The position numbers and the translations under genes are program-made. The notes below the pieces were generated by a model that was not told the DNA's origin, searched no databases, and worked only from the letters and a program-made list of their open reading frames with translations. Shown one piece after another: positions 52,290 to 60,581 of a stretch of 64,000 bases of DNA; within the stretch, counting starts at the first letter, position 1; every line of letters begins with the position of its first letter. Source of the stretch: Paraflavitalea soli (lineage in GTDB: Bacteria > Bacteroidota > Bacteroidia > Chitinophagales > Chitinophagaceae); contig NZ_CP032157.1 in assembly GCF_003555545.1 (NCBI RefSeq), positions 6,762,546-6,826,545 on the forward strand. The letters are read 5' to 3'.

Positions 52290-52676
52290 ATGGTATCTAA
52301 AATCTCCGAGGGAATTGAGATCAGTGTAGAAACTTTCTACCAGCCGGATTACTCCAATCCGGTATCCGGAGAGTATATGTTTGCCTATCGTATTACCATT
52401 GAGAATCATAATAATTTCCCTGTAAAACTGCATCGCCGGCATTGGTATATCGTGGACAGTAATGGCAGCAACCGCGAAGTGGAAGGGGAAGGTGTGGTAG
52501 GTGTTCAGCCCTCTCTCCAGCCGGGCGAACGGTACCAGTATGTAAGTGGCTGCAACCTCCGCAGCGAAATGGGTAAAATGTATGGTACCTACCTCATGGA
52601 AAACCTGCACAGCAAATCACAGTTTGATGTGAACATTCCCGTATTTGAGATGATCGTTCCTTTTAAAATGAATTAA
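52290..52676 (+). CDS. apaG: ApaG protein
   Basis: A 128-residue fibronectin-III-like protein of the ApaG family, associated with Co2+/Mg2+ resistance in enterobacteria. The core is visible as YMFAYRITIENHNNFPVKLHRRHWYIVDSNGSNREVEGEGVVGVQPSLQPGERYQYVSGCNLRSEMGKMYGTYLM (from ~28), including the GVVGxQP and PGExYxYxSG motifs. The mechanism is unclear. It stands alone between divergent icd and a convergent transporter gene. Confidence 0.93.
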   Translation: MVSKISEGIEISVETFYQPDYSNPVSGEYMFAYRITIENHNNFPVKLHRRHWYIVDSNGSNREVEGEGVVGVQPSLQPGERYQYVSGCNLRSEMGKMYGTYLMENLHSKSQFDVNIPVFEMIVPFKMN

Positions 52677-52681
52677 GAACA

Positions 52682-52754
52682 GCTACGAGCTGCGAGCTGC
52701 GAGCGCGTTTGCTTCGAAGGAGTAGCGGCAGTCGGCAATCGACAGTCGGCAATC
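52682..52754 (+). repeat. Two heptamer arrays of different words
   Basis: Three units GCTACGA GCTGCGA.. lie at 52682-52702 (same family as 6190 and 49501), and four of the GGCAGTC GGCAATC type lie at 52727-52754 (same family as 61852). Two families in one 75-bp stretch show that arrays can be stacked. Confidence 0.8.
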
Positions 52755-52852
52755 TTCCCGCGGAGCGGGACAAGTTATACTTCGATAGCGGATTCCTCCC
52801 TTGGGTCGGAATGACAAAAGGAAAAGTGATAAGAAAGTAATAAGAACTATTA

Positions 52853-52890
52853 AAAAAAGCCACGGACTTTTGAAAGTTCCGTGGCTTTTT
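52853..52890. terminator. Bidirectional terminator between apaG and the OPT gene
   Basis: A long stem of AAAAAGCCACGGA and TCCGTGGCTTTTT with A-rich and T-rich flanks on both sides lies between two convergent genes and can end both transcripts. Confidence 0.9.
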
Positions 52891-52920
52891 TGTGAGAGGA
52901 TTATACCTAAGATATTATGC

Positions 52921-54981
52921 TTAGTGTTTTATGGTGGTCTCTTCGGGGTTCTTTTGCATACCCACCCTGTATAGAATAAAGGCCATGAGGGCAAAGAATA
53001 CTACACCCAGGAGGAAATAACTATTTACTCCCAGGCTTTCCGTCAATCCATGCTCCATATTGATCTTTGCCAGTCCTCCACTGATCTTGTCGCTGGAGGA
53101 GAGGAAGGCTACAATAACACCCGCCAATGCACCACCTGCCACCAGGCCGGTAGCAAAGAGGTTGCCTTTGCGGAGGTCTTCTTCTTCAGCTGCAACGGCT
53201 TCTCCACGTTTCTTGTGTTTATAATCAACAATACCGCGGATGGCACCACCAATAAAGATGGGCAGGGTAGTAGCCAGGGGCAGGTAAATACCAATGGCAA
53301 ATGACAGGGCTTTGATGCCGCACAATTCCATCATGATGGCGATGGCAACACCCACGAGTACAAACTGCCAGTCGAGGTTGAAGGATAAGATGCCCTTGAT
53401 CAGGGTAGCCATGAGGGTACCCTGCGGGGCGGGGTATTTATCTGTACCAATGGCATGGGTAATACCCTGTTGTACCATTTCCTGTGTAGGGGTATCGAGG
53501 ATCTTTACGGTAAGACCAATGGCCACAGAAGATACAATAGCACCGATAAACAAAGCGATCTGTTGGAACCTGGGCGTAGCGCCTACGAGGTAACCGGTCT
53601 TCAGATCCTGTGAGGTTGCACCTGCATTGGCGGCGGCAATACAAATAAGACCACCTACCACGAGGGCCATGGGCTCATATACTTTACCCGTCCAGCCCAC
53701 TGCAATGAACACCAGGCAGGTACCCATGAGTGTGGCAATGGTCATGCCGCTGATGGGATTATTGGATGAACCGATCAACCCTACAATGCGGGAAGAAACG
53801 GTGACAAAGAATGCACCGAAGATCACCACGAGGATACCGATCAATAATTTGCTGCCAAAACCTGTACCCGGTAATTGAGGTAAAATGGAGATTAGGACAA
53901 TCATGAGCAAGCTGCCGATACCTACTACTTTCATGGATAGGTCGCGGTCGGTACGCTTTACGGCTTCTGTTGATGCGCCGCCTTTCAGGGAGCCAAGGCT
54001 TCCTTTGAAAGAAGATATGATGGTAGGGATGGTTTTGATAAGGGTAATGAAACCACCGGCGGCTACAGCGCCTGCACCTACCTGGCGTACATAGGCACGG
54101 TATAGGGCAGTAGGCAGGTCATTGAACAAGTGGGTGTCGGGGTTCCAGCCTCCGGGTCCGCCGACTTGTGTGAGGGAGCTAAGGTAACCCAACTTGATCA
54201 ATTGGTTGGCGACGACATCTCCTGGTACGATAGTGGCCAGGAAAGGGATGAATACATACCAGCAGAGTACGCTACCGGCTACCAGTACGCCACCGATCTT
54301 GGGTCCTACGATGTATCCCACGCCTAAATATTCGGGTGTGATCTCAGCACTGGTGCGGGCGGAGGGGAAAAATTTGTGGGTCTGTTTGGTTATATAAGTA
54401 GGGGTCTCTGCAATGAGGTGTAGTATTTTTTGGAGGAAGGCATAAGCAAACGCAACGCCTAATCCGTAGAAGGCAGTTTTGGCAAAGTCGCCTCCTTTTT
54501 CACCGGCTTTCAATACGGAAGCACAGGCAGTGCCTTCGGGATAAGGTAGGGTATCATGTTCCTTTACGATCAAAGGTTTCCGTAAAGGAATCATCATTAA
54601 GGTACCAAGGATACCACCAAGGATGGCGAGGATGAGGATGGTGAAGTAGTTGAAATAGTCGGCACTGTTCTTTTCACTCAGGAAAAGAAAGCCGGGCAAT
54701 GTAAATACGACACCGGCTGCAATACTTTCACCGGCGCTACCAGTGGTTTGGATGATGTTGTTTTCGAGGATGGTGGTCTTCAGGAACAAGCGGCTGAGGG
54801 TGATGGCCATTACCGCGATGGGTATGGAGGCCGATACGGTGAGGCCTGCTTTCAATGCCAGGTACACGGTGGCTGCGCCAAAAATGATTCCAAAAGCTGA
54901 ACCAACGAGCACTGATTTCAACGTGAACTCAGCCATATTGGTTTCGGGTGAAACAAAAGGCTGAAACTTCTTTTCCGCCAT
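52921..54981 (-). CDS. OPT-family oligopeptide transporter
   Basis: A 686-residue inner-membrane transporter with about 14-16 helices. The family start is MAEFTLKSVLVGSAFGIIFGAATVYLALKAGLTVSASIPIAVMAI (from residue 15), with further motifs NIIQTTGSAGESIAAGVVFTLPGFLFL (~95), DTLPYPEGTACASVLKAGEKGG (~142) and NPISGMTIATLMGTCLVF (~405), all OPT hallmarks. It imports small peptides by proton coupling; some prokaryotic members may instead carry metal chelates. It is convergent with apaG and lies 80 bp past the start side of the POT transporter gene, so the two peptide transporters are neighbours. Confidence 0.93.
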   Translation of the reverse strand: MAEKKFQPFVSPETNMAEFTLKSVLVGSAFGIIFGAATVYLALKAGLTVSASIPIAVMAITLSRLFLKTTILENNIIQTTGSAGESIAAGVVFTLPGFLFLSEKNSADYFNYFTILILAILGGILGTLMMIPLRKPLIVKEHDTLPYPEGTACASVLKAGEKGGDFAKTAFYGLGVAFAYAFLQKILHLIAETPTYITKQTHKFFPSARTSAEITPEYLGVGYIVGPKIGGVLVAGSVLCWYVFIPFLATIVPGDVVANQLIKLGYLSSLTQVGGPGGWNPDTHLFNDLPTALYRAYVRQVGAGAVAAGGFITLIKTIPTIISSFKGSLGSLKGGASTEAVKRTDRDLSMKVVGIGSLLMIVLISILPQLPGTGFGSKLLIGILVVIFGAFFVTVSSRIVGLIGSSNNPISGMTIATLMGTCLVFIAVGWTGKVYEPMALVVGGLICIAAANAGATSQDLKTGYLVGATPRFQQIALFIGAIVSSVAIGLTVKILDTPTQEMVQQGITHAIGTDKYPAPQGTLMATLIKGILSFNLDWQFVLVGVAIAIMMELCGIKALSFAIGIYLPLATTLPIFIGGAIRGIVDYKHKKRGEAVAAEEEDLRKGNLFATGLVAGGALAGVIVAFLSSSDKISGGLAKINMEHGLTESLGVNSYFLLGVVFFALMAFILYRVGMQKNPEETTIKH

Positions 54982-55027
54982 AGCAATCTGTTTAAATTAA
55001 ATCATGTAGTTTTTGACAGTATAGAAA

Positions 55028-55055
55028 AAGAGCCCACGAAGATACGTGAGCTCTT
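55028..55055 (-). terminator. Terminator of the POT transporter gene
   Basis: AAGAGCCCACG (55028-55038) and CGTGAGCTCTT (55045-55055) pair with one mismatch, followed on the minus strand by TTTCTAT. It sits 7 nt past the gene's stop. Confidence 0.8.
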
Positions 55056-55061
55056 GAAAAG

Positions 55062-56789
55062 CTATTTTACGGTGCCCATACGTTTCTCCATCCAATAGGA
55101 AAGCAGGAAGAGTAACAGAGCCGCCACGCTGCTCATGACAACAAACAGCATGAAGAAGTCGTACAGGTTATTAATGGTATAACCTGCAAAGCTGGTAGGT
55201 CCTTTACTGGGGAGTAAGGCGCCTAATTTGCCACCAAATTTGTTGGCCACTGCATTGGACAGGAACCATACGCCCATGAGCACGGAAGTAAAACGGGCAG
55301 GGGCCAGTTTGTTTACCAGGGACAGGCCAATGGGTGACAAACACAATTCACCAATGGTGTGCAGAAAGTACAATCCCAGCAGCCAAAGCATGCTTACTGA
55401 TCCGGCTACATCTTTTACACCATAGGCAATGAGTAAATAGCCCAAGGCAAGGCTCAATAAACCGAGGGCCTGCTTTTTGGGTGAGGAGGGTTCGATATTC
55501 TTTTTGCCCAGCCACTGCCATAGTTGGGACAGGAAAGGAGCAGCTAAGATGAGCCACATTGAATTGACGCTGTTGAACCAGCTGGCTGGAATTTCTTTGA
55601 GGTTATAGGGAGTGCCCTGGATATAATAATAGATTGCCAGCAGGATGGCGGCAATCGCCAGCCCTCCGAACACTCTTTTCAGTTCTGTTGGTATCAACAT
55701 GATCCGTTGGAGGAAGTAGTAGAGTACAGCAGATATGGCTACCAGGAACAATATGACTGTGCCCAGTTGGGTGTTTACCACATAAGCGCGGTTCACATTG
55801 CGCTCGGCAAATAAGGTTAAGGAGGAACCTGCCTGTTCAAAGGCTGCCCAGAAGAAGATGACAAAGAAAGCGGAGATGAAGATCACCAATATTCTTCCTC
55901 TTTCGGCAGGGGTTAATGAACGGTCGAAAATGATGAGGCCGGACACAGCTGCGGCAACACTGAAGATAAAGGCGCTGATCCAGTCTTGTCCGCCCAGGAA
56001 CATAAATGCCAGGAATAAGGCTACTGCTATACCGGCCCATATGGCTACCTGTGCCAGGGATGATTGTGTGCTCTCGGGCTTGCGGGTATCCTCACCTTCC
56101 CTGACCATGAGTTTATTGGGGGTAATACCCAGTCCTTTTCCTGCAGGGTCAACAATGTATTTATTCTTTAACCAGATAAATGCGAGGGTTCCCACTAACA
56201 TGGCGAGACCAGCGGACATAAAGCCCCATTTGAAGACGCCCAAAATAGCTTTGCCACTTTCATCATACTGGTTGCCCAGGCCTCCACAGATCAGTGGGCC
56301 GATAAAAGCACCCAGGTTGATGCCCATGTAAAAGATGGTATAGGCGGAATCGAGCCGGCGGTCGCCCTGTGGATATAGTTGTCCTACGAGTGTGGAAATA
56401 TTCGGCTTGAAGAATCCCATTCCAATGATCAATACGCCGAGGCCGCCCCACATGATGGCATGGGCCAGATCGGGATTGGCGTAATTGGATGCACTTATGA
56501 ACATGAGGAACTGGCCTGCGGCCATGAGGAAACCGCCTATGATGATACAGCGGCGGTTGCCCCAAAAACGATCTGCAATATAGCCACCGAGTATAGGAGT
56601 GAGCCATATAAGGCCGGTGTAGCTGCCATATACGCCATCCTGGGCATATTTATCATTCATTTGCAGGGCATTGACCACATACAATACCAAGAGGGCCCGC
56701 ATGCCGTAGTAACTGAAACGTTCCCACATTTCAGTGAAGAATAATACGAAGAGTCCTTGAGGATGTTTGCCGCTTACAGGCTGCGCCAT
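55062..56789 (-). CDS. POT/DtpT-type di- and tripeptide transporter (MFS)
   Basis: A 575-residue proton-dependent peptide transporter with 12-14 helices. The signatures are GLFVLFFTEMWERFSYYGMRALLVLY (ExxER motif, residues ~12-37), GLIWLTPILGGYIADRFWGNRRCIIIGG (~62-90) and FTIFYMGINLGAFIGPLICG-like (Tyr-containing PTR2 motif; here TIFYMGINLGAFIGPLICG, ~147). A long charged loop lies near residues 225-260. The frame is open to 56849, but MAQPVSGKHPQG at 56789 is the usual distance from the ExxER motif. It adjoins the OPT transporter gene. Confidence 0.93.
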   Translation of the reverse strand: MAQPVSGKHPQGLFVLFFTEMWERFSYYGMRALLVLYVVNALQMNDKYAQDGVYGSYTGLIWLTPILGGYIADRFWGNRRCIIIGGFLMAAGQFLMFISASNYANPDLAHAIMWGGLGVLIIGMGFFKPNISTLVGQLYPQGDRRLDSAYTIFYMGINLGAFIGPLICGGLGNQYDESGKAILGVFKWGFMSAGLAMLVGTLAFIWLKNKYIVDPAGKGLGITPNKLMVREGEDTRKPESTQSSLAQVAIWAGIAVALFLAFMFLGGQDWISAFIFSVAAAVSGLIIFDRSLTPAERGRILVIFISAFFVIFFWAAFEQAGSSLTLFAERNVNRAYVVNTQLGTVILFLVAISAVLYYFLQRIMLIPTELKRVFGGLAIAAILLAIYYYIQGTPYNLKEIPASWFNSVNSMWLILAAPFLSQLWQWLGKKNIEPSSPKKQALGLLSLALGYLLIAYGVKDVAGSVSMLWLLGLYFLHTIGELCLSPIGLSLVNKLAPARFTSVLMGVWFLSNAVANKFGGKLGALLPSKGPTSFAGYTINNLYDFFMLFVVMSSVAALLLFLLSYWMEKRMGTVK

Positions 56790-56984
56790 ATATGTTGGGG
56801 GTTGATTTAGCAATTCATAGTAGGGATAAGATTGAGCGGGGGCGGGCATCCGTAAGGGGTGACCTGACCCTTAGCGGCGTAAAATAGCGATAAATTCTAT
56901 ACTGCCGCCGCAAACAGCAATTAAAATTCGCCAATACGGGCGAATCCCCGAAATTCGCAGCGGTTAAAATGTACCATGAACACT

Positions 56985-58265
56985 ATGAATATTCTACTCC
57001 TTGGCTCTGGAGGCCGTGAGCATGCACTGGCCTGGAAACTTGCACAAAGTCCAAAGTGTCAGCAGTTATACATTGCTCCGGGCAATGCGGGCACTGGATT
57101 GTGCGGCACCAATATTAACATGTCTGTTACGGATTTTGACGCGATCAAGAAGTTTGTATTAGACAAGGAGATCGGTATGGTGCTGGTCGGTCCTGAGGAG
57201 CCGTTAGTAAAGGGTATCGTGGACTTGTTCAGGAAAGACAAAGCCTTGCAACAGGTGGCCATTATTGGCCCCTCTCAATATGGGGCACAACTGGAAGGGA
57301 GTAAGGCTTTTGCGAAGAAGTTCATGATGCGTCATAATATACCAACTGCGCGGTATCGTGAGTTTGATGCTACGAATTATGCAGAAGGAATCCCTTATTT
57401 ACAGCGGCATAGTTTGCCTATTGTGCTGAAGGCAGATGGACTGGCGGCAGGAAAAGGGGTATTGATCTGCCAGTCGCATGTAGAAGCAATGGCAGAGTTT
57501 GAGCTGATGTTGCAACAAAGCAAGTTTGGTGATGCTGGTAAAAAGGTTGTTGTGGAAGAGTTCCTGGATGGGATCGAGCTGAGCATGTTTGTAGTGACGG
57601 ATGGCAAGAACTATGTATTGCTGCCGGAAGCTAAAGATTATAAGCGTATTGGTGTGGGCGATACGGGCCTCAATACAGGTGGCATGGGCGCAGTAAGCCC
57701 GGTGCCTTTTGCGGATGATGCGTTCATGAAGAAGGTAGTGGAAAAGGTTGTGGAACCCACTATAAAAGGTATTGAAGAGGAAAAGATCGATTATAAAGGA
57801 TTTGTATTTGTAGGGCTGATCAAAGTAGGGGATGAGCCGATGGTGATTGAATACAATTGCCGCATGGGTGATCCGGAAACGGAAGTGGTGATGCCACGCC
57901 TGAAGACGGACCTGGTAGACCTGTTGGTGGCAACGGCCAATGAAACGCTGAACACTATTAAAATAGAAACAGACAACCGGGTTGCCTGCACGGTAATGGC
58001 GGTAAGTGGGGGATATCCGGGTAATTATGAAAAGGGATATGCGATCAGTGGACTGGACGAGGCTTTGCCGGCGGATAGTCTTGTTTTTCATGCGGGCACT
58101 ACGCTACAGGATAAGGAAGTGGTCACCAACGGGGGACGGGTATTGTGTGTTACTTCTTATGGTGATACGATCAGTGATGCGGTCAATAAATCGAAGGAGG
58201 TATTAGAGCAGATCAGTTTTGAAGATATGTATTACAGGAAGGATATTGGATATGAGTTTGCCTAA
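56985..58265 (+). CDS. purD: Phosphoribosylamine-glycine ligase
   Basis: A 426-residue purine-synthesis enzyme that joins 5-phosphoribosylamine and glycine. N-terminal domain MNILLLGSGGREHALAWKL (~1-19) and GPEEPLVKGIVD (~67). ATP-grasp part: GPSQYGAQLEGSKAFAKKFM (~95-114), LKADGLAAGKGVLIC (~144), and EYNCRMGDPETEVVMPRLKTDL (~288, metal-binding Glu/Asn). The C-terminal domain carries CTVMAVSGGYPGNYEKG. ATG at 56985 is preferred; 56976 is also in frame. The next gene follows 11 bp downstream. Confidence 0.95.
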   Translation: MNILLLGSGGREHALAWKLAQSPKCQQLYIAPGNAGTGLCGTNINMSVTDFDAIKKFVLDKEIGMVLVGPEEPLVKGIVDLFRKDKALQQVAIIGPSQYGAQLEGSKAFAKKFMMRHNIPTARYREFDATNYAEGIPYLQRHSLPIVLKADGLAAGKGVLICQSHVEAMAEFELMLQQSKFGDAGKKVVVEEFLDGIELSMFVVTDGKNYVLLPEAKDYKRIGVGDTGLNTGGMGAVSPVPFADDAFMKKVVEKVVEPTIKGIEEEKIDYKGFVFVGLIKVGDEPMVIEYNCRMGDPETEVVMPRLKTDLVDLLVATANETLNTIKIETDNRVACTVMAVSGGYPGNYEKGYAISGLDEALPADSLVFHAGTTLQDKEVVTNGGRVLCVTSYGDTISDAVNKSKEVLEQISFEDMYYRKDIGYEFA

Positions 58266-58276
58266 AATAATTTCTC

Positions 58277-59278
58277 ATGGGTCAACAGGATGTGCATTAT
58301 AGCGATTACCTGCAGTTGGATAAAATACTTAATGCGCAGTTGCCGGAAAGTGATAAACTACAGCAACCGGCGCATGATGAAATGTTGTTCATCATTATTC
58401 ACCAGGCCTATGAGCTTTGGTTCAAACAACTGTTGTATGAAGTGGATTCGGTGAGTGGTATCATGAAGAAACCTTCGGTGAATGATAACTCACCGGAGCT
58501 GCAAACGGTGGTACATCGCTTATCGCGCATGGTATCGATCCTCAAAGTACTGGTAAGCCAGATCGATATTATGGAAACGATGACACCCATGGACTTCCTC
58601 GACTTCCGTGATATGCTGCGGCCTGCCTCGGGTTTTCAAAGCTGGCAGTTCAAGATCCTGGAAGCTAAGCTGGGGTTGAAATACCAGCATCGCTTTGGAC
58701 AGCAATATTATGTTTCGCAGTTGCGGCAGGAGCAGGTAGACCTTATTAAACAGGTTGAGTCGGAAAGGTCTTTAATAGAATTGTTGAACGATTGGCTGGA
58801 AAGGATGCCCTTTGTAGATGAAGTGAAAGATTTCTGGCAAAACTATCGCCATACATATGTAACGAGTCTGGCCTCTGCCGAGCAGGAAAACCAGGCTTTT
58901 TTTGATGGGGTATTTGATGATGCTTCTGCCAATGAAGAAAGAAGGTTGAGCCCCAAAGCATGCCGGTCGGCTTTGTTCATTATGCTGTACCGTGGCTATC
59001 CCATTTTGCAACTTCCCTTTCAATTATTGAATAATCTGCTCGAGATCGATGAACAGCTGAGTACCTGGCGCTATCGCCACATGAATATGGTACACCGTAT
59101 CATCGGCACCCGTATTGGTACGGGGGGCAGCACGGGCCGTGATTACCTCAAAGGGGCCTTGGATAAACACTACATCTTCGCGGAAATAGCCCGTCTTACC
59201 AGCTTCCTTGTAGAGCGTAGAAAGCTGCCTGCGCTGAACGCGGAGTTGGAAGGAAAGCTGGGCTTTGTGCACGGGTAG
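58277..59278 (+). CDS. kynA: Tryptophan 2,3-dioxygenase
   Basis: A 333-residue heme enzyme opening the tryptophan indole ring to N-formylkynurenine, the first step of the kynurenine route. Motifs: YSDYLQLDKILNAQ (~8), HDEMLFIIIHQAYELWFKQLLYEVDSV (~34-60, includes the substrate/heme-pocket His), FRDMLRPASGFQSWQFKILEAKLGL (~113), and HRIIGTRIGTGGSTGRDYLKGAL (~270, the signature around the heme-ligand region). It lies 11 bp after purD, so they are probably cotranscribed, an unusual pairing. No kynureninase or formamidase gene is in the window. Confidence 0.94.
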   Translation: MGQQDVHYSDYLQLDKILNAQLPESDKLQQPAHDEMLFIIIHQAYELWFKQLLYEVDSVSGIMKKPSVNDNSPELQTVVHRLSRMVSILKVLVSQIDIMETMTPMDFLDFRDMLRPASGFQSWQFKILEAKLGLKYQHRFGQQYYVSQLRQEQVDLIKQVESERSLIELLNDWLERMPFVDEVKDFWQNYRHTYVTSLASAEQENQAFFDGVFDDASANEERRLSPKACRSALFIMLYRGYPILQLPFQLLNNLLEIDEQLSTWRYRHMNMVHRIIGTRIGTGGSTGRDYLKGALDKHYIFAEIARLTSFLVERRKLPALNAELEGKLGFVHG

Positions 59279-59316
59279 CTACCTGGATCTTATACCTGTA
59301 TGCCAGCTCCGGGGCG

Positions 59317-59396
59317 GGTAACCAATTGGTAATCTATGGGTAATACACGGCTGATCCTCTCTGTATGTTCTCTGTAGCTATTCCCATATTCAGGTA
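59317..59396. repeat. 11-bp repeat arrays after the tryptophan dioxygenase gene
   Basis: Three 11-bp units begin GGTAACCAATT at 59317-59349. A second run of 11-bp units, best seen as TATGTTCTCTG and TAGCTATTCCC at 59364-59385, follows in loosely inverted orientation. Same unit length as the array at 3919-4003. Confidence 0.55.
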
Positions 59397-59457
59397 ATTC
59401 GTAATGTATTGCTGGGTGGAAATGGCTATTAAAGGGGTGGCAGGGGGCACAAAAAAA

Positions 59458-59483
59458 CGGGTCCCGGTTTTAGCCGGAACCCG
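59458..59483 (-). terminator. Terminator of the transketolase subunit gene
   Basis: CGGGTCCCGG (59458-59467) and CCGGAACCCG (59474-59483) form a stem with one mismatch, then seven T on the minus strand. It lies 25 nt after the gene's stop. Confidence 0.88.
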
Positions 59484-59507
59484 CTGTATCATTTAAACCC
59501 AGAGGGG

Positions 59508-60461
59508 TTATTTACGCTTCATTACTTTTTCGGCTGCTTCCACGATATGTGGGGTAGACAAGCCATATTTCTCCAGCAATTGGGTGGGTGTACCACTTTC
59601 GCCAAAGGTATCATTGGTTCCTACATACTCAATAGGGATGGGCAGGTTGCGGGCAGCTACCTGTGCCACAGAATCGCCCAGGCCACCCAGGATGTTGTGC
59701 TCCTCTACGGTAACGGCACATTTGGTTTTGCTGATGGACTTGATGATGGCTTCGGTATCGAGGGGCTTAATGGTGTGGATGTTGATGACTTCCACGCTGA
59801 TGCCTTTTTCCTGGAGGATGACGCCGGCTTCGATGGCTTTCCATACCATGTGGCCGCAGGCGAAGATAGACACATCGGTACCTTCGGAGAATACCTGTGC
59901 CTTACCGATCACAAAGTCTTCTACTTTGGTAAAGATGGGCCATACGGGGCGACCAAAACGGAGGTAAACAGGGCCCTGGTAATCAGCAATAGCCAGTGTG
60001 GCTGCTTTGGTTTGGTTGTAGTCGCAAGGCACGATCACAGTCATGCCGGGCAACATTTTCATCATACCGATATCTTCCAATATCTGGTGAGTAGCGCCAT
60101 CTTCACCGAGGGTAAGACCGGCATGGGAGGCGCATATTTTTACATTTTTACCGGAGTAGGCTACAGACTGACGGATCTGGTCGTACACACGGCCGGTAGA
60201 GAAGTTGGCAAAAGTAGTGGTGAAAGGAATTTTGCCGCCAATAGTCAAGCCGGCTGCGATACCGATCATATTGGCTTCGGCAATGCCGCACTGGATGAAG
60301 CGCTCGGGGAATTCTTTAATAAACTGGTTCAGTTTTAAAGAACCTGCGAGATCGGCTGTTAATGCTACGATATTTGAATTTTTGCGGGCCGCTTCTGCGA
60401 TGCCATCGCCAAATCCACTTCTGGTATCTTTTTGCCCGGTGGGCTGTATCTCTTTCAGCAT
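59508..60461 (-). CDS. Transketolase, C-terminal subunit
   Basis: A 317-residue protein corresponding to the pyrimidine-binding and C-terminal domains of a split transketolase: GFGDGIAEAARKNSNIVALTADLAGS (~17), ERFIQCGIAEANMIGIAAGLTIGGKIPFTTTFANFSTGRVYDQIRQSVAY (~55-105, Glu for TPP activation), and TVEEHNILGGLGDSVAQVAA (~247). Transketolase moves two-carbon units in the pentose phosphate pathway and needs an N-terminal subunit with the TPP diphosphate site. That gene usually lies directly upstream but is not present here: galE takes its place. MLKEIQPTGQ at 60461 is chosen, with a TATATTTG element 19 nt upstream (60487-60480). Confidence 0.93.
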   Translation of the reverse strand: MLKEIQPTGQKDTRSGFGDGIAEAARKNSNIVALTADLAGSLKLNQFIKEFPERFIQCGIAEANMIGIAAGLTIGGKIPFTTTFANFSTGRVYDQIRQSVAYSGKNVKICASHAGLTLGEDGATHQILEDIGMMKMLPGMTVIVPCDYNQTKAATLAIADYQGPVYLRFGRPVWPIFTKVEDFVIGKAQVFSEGTDVSIFACGHMVWKAIEAGVILQEKGISVEVINIHTIKPLDTEAIIKSISKTKCAVTVEEHNILGGLGDSVAQVAARNLPIPIEYVGTNDTFGESGTPTQLLEKYGLSTPHIVEAAEKVMKRK

Positions 60462-60479
60462 GGTCAAAATTTGGTGGTG

Positions 60480-60487
60480 CAAATATA
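60480..60487 (-). promoter_or_regulatory. -7 element of the transketolase subunit gene
   Basis: The minus strand reads TATATTTG, an exact TAnnTTTG match, 19 nt before the ATG at 60461. It excludes the longer frame starting at 60527. Confidence 0.5.
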
Positions 60488-60488
60488 A

Positions 60489-60581
60489 GTCCGAAAAGTC
60501 GGAAAGTCCGGAAGTCGGTAAATACATTATTGTGCAAAGTGTCTCATACTTTCGGACTTACTGACTTGCGGTCTTTCGGTC
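60489..60581. repeat. Inverted pair of 8-bp repeat arrays (GTCCGAAA type)
   Basis: Units of GTCCGAAA type lie on the plus strand at 60489-60521 (one 9-bp unit, then three of 8 bp), and five of the same type lie on the minus strand at 60581-60542. They fill the space between the galE stop and the transketolase promoter and can pair into a long stem. Confidence 0.8.
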
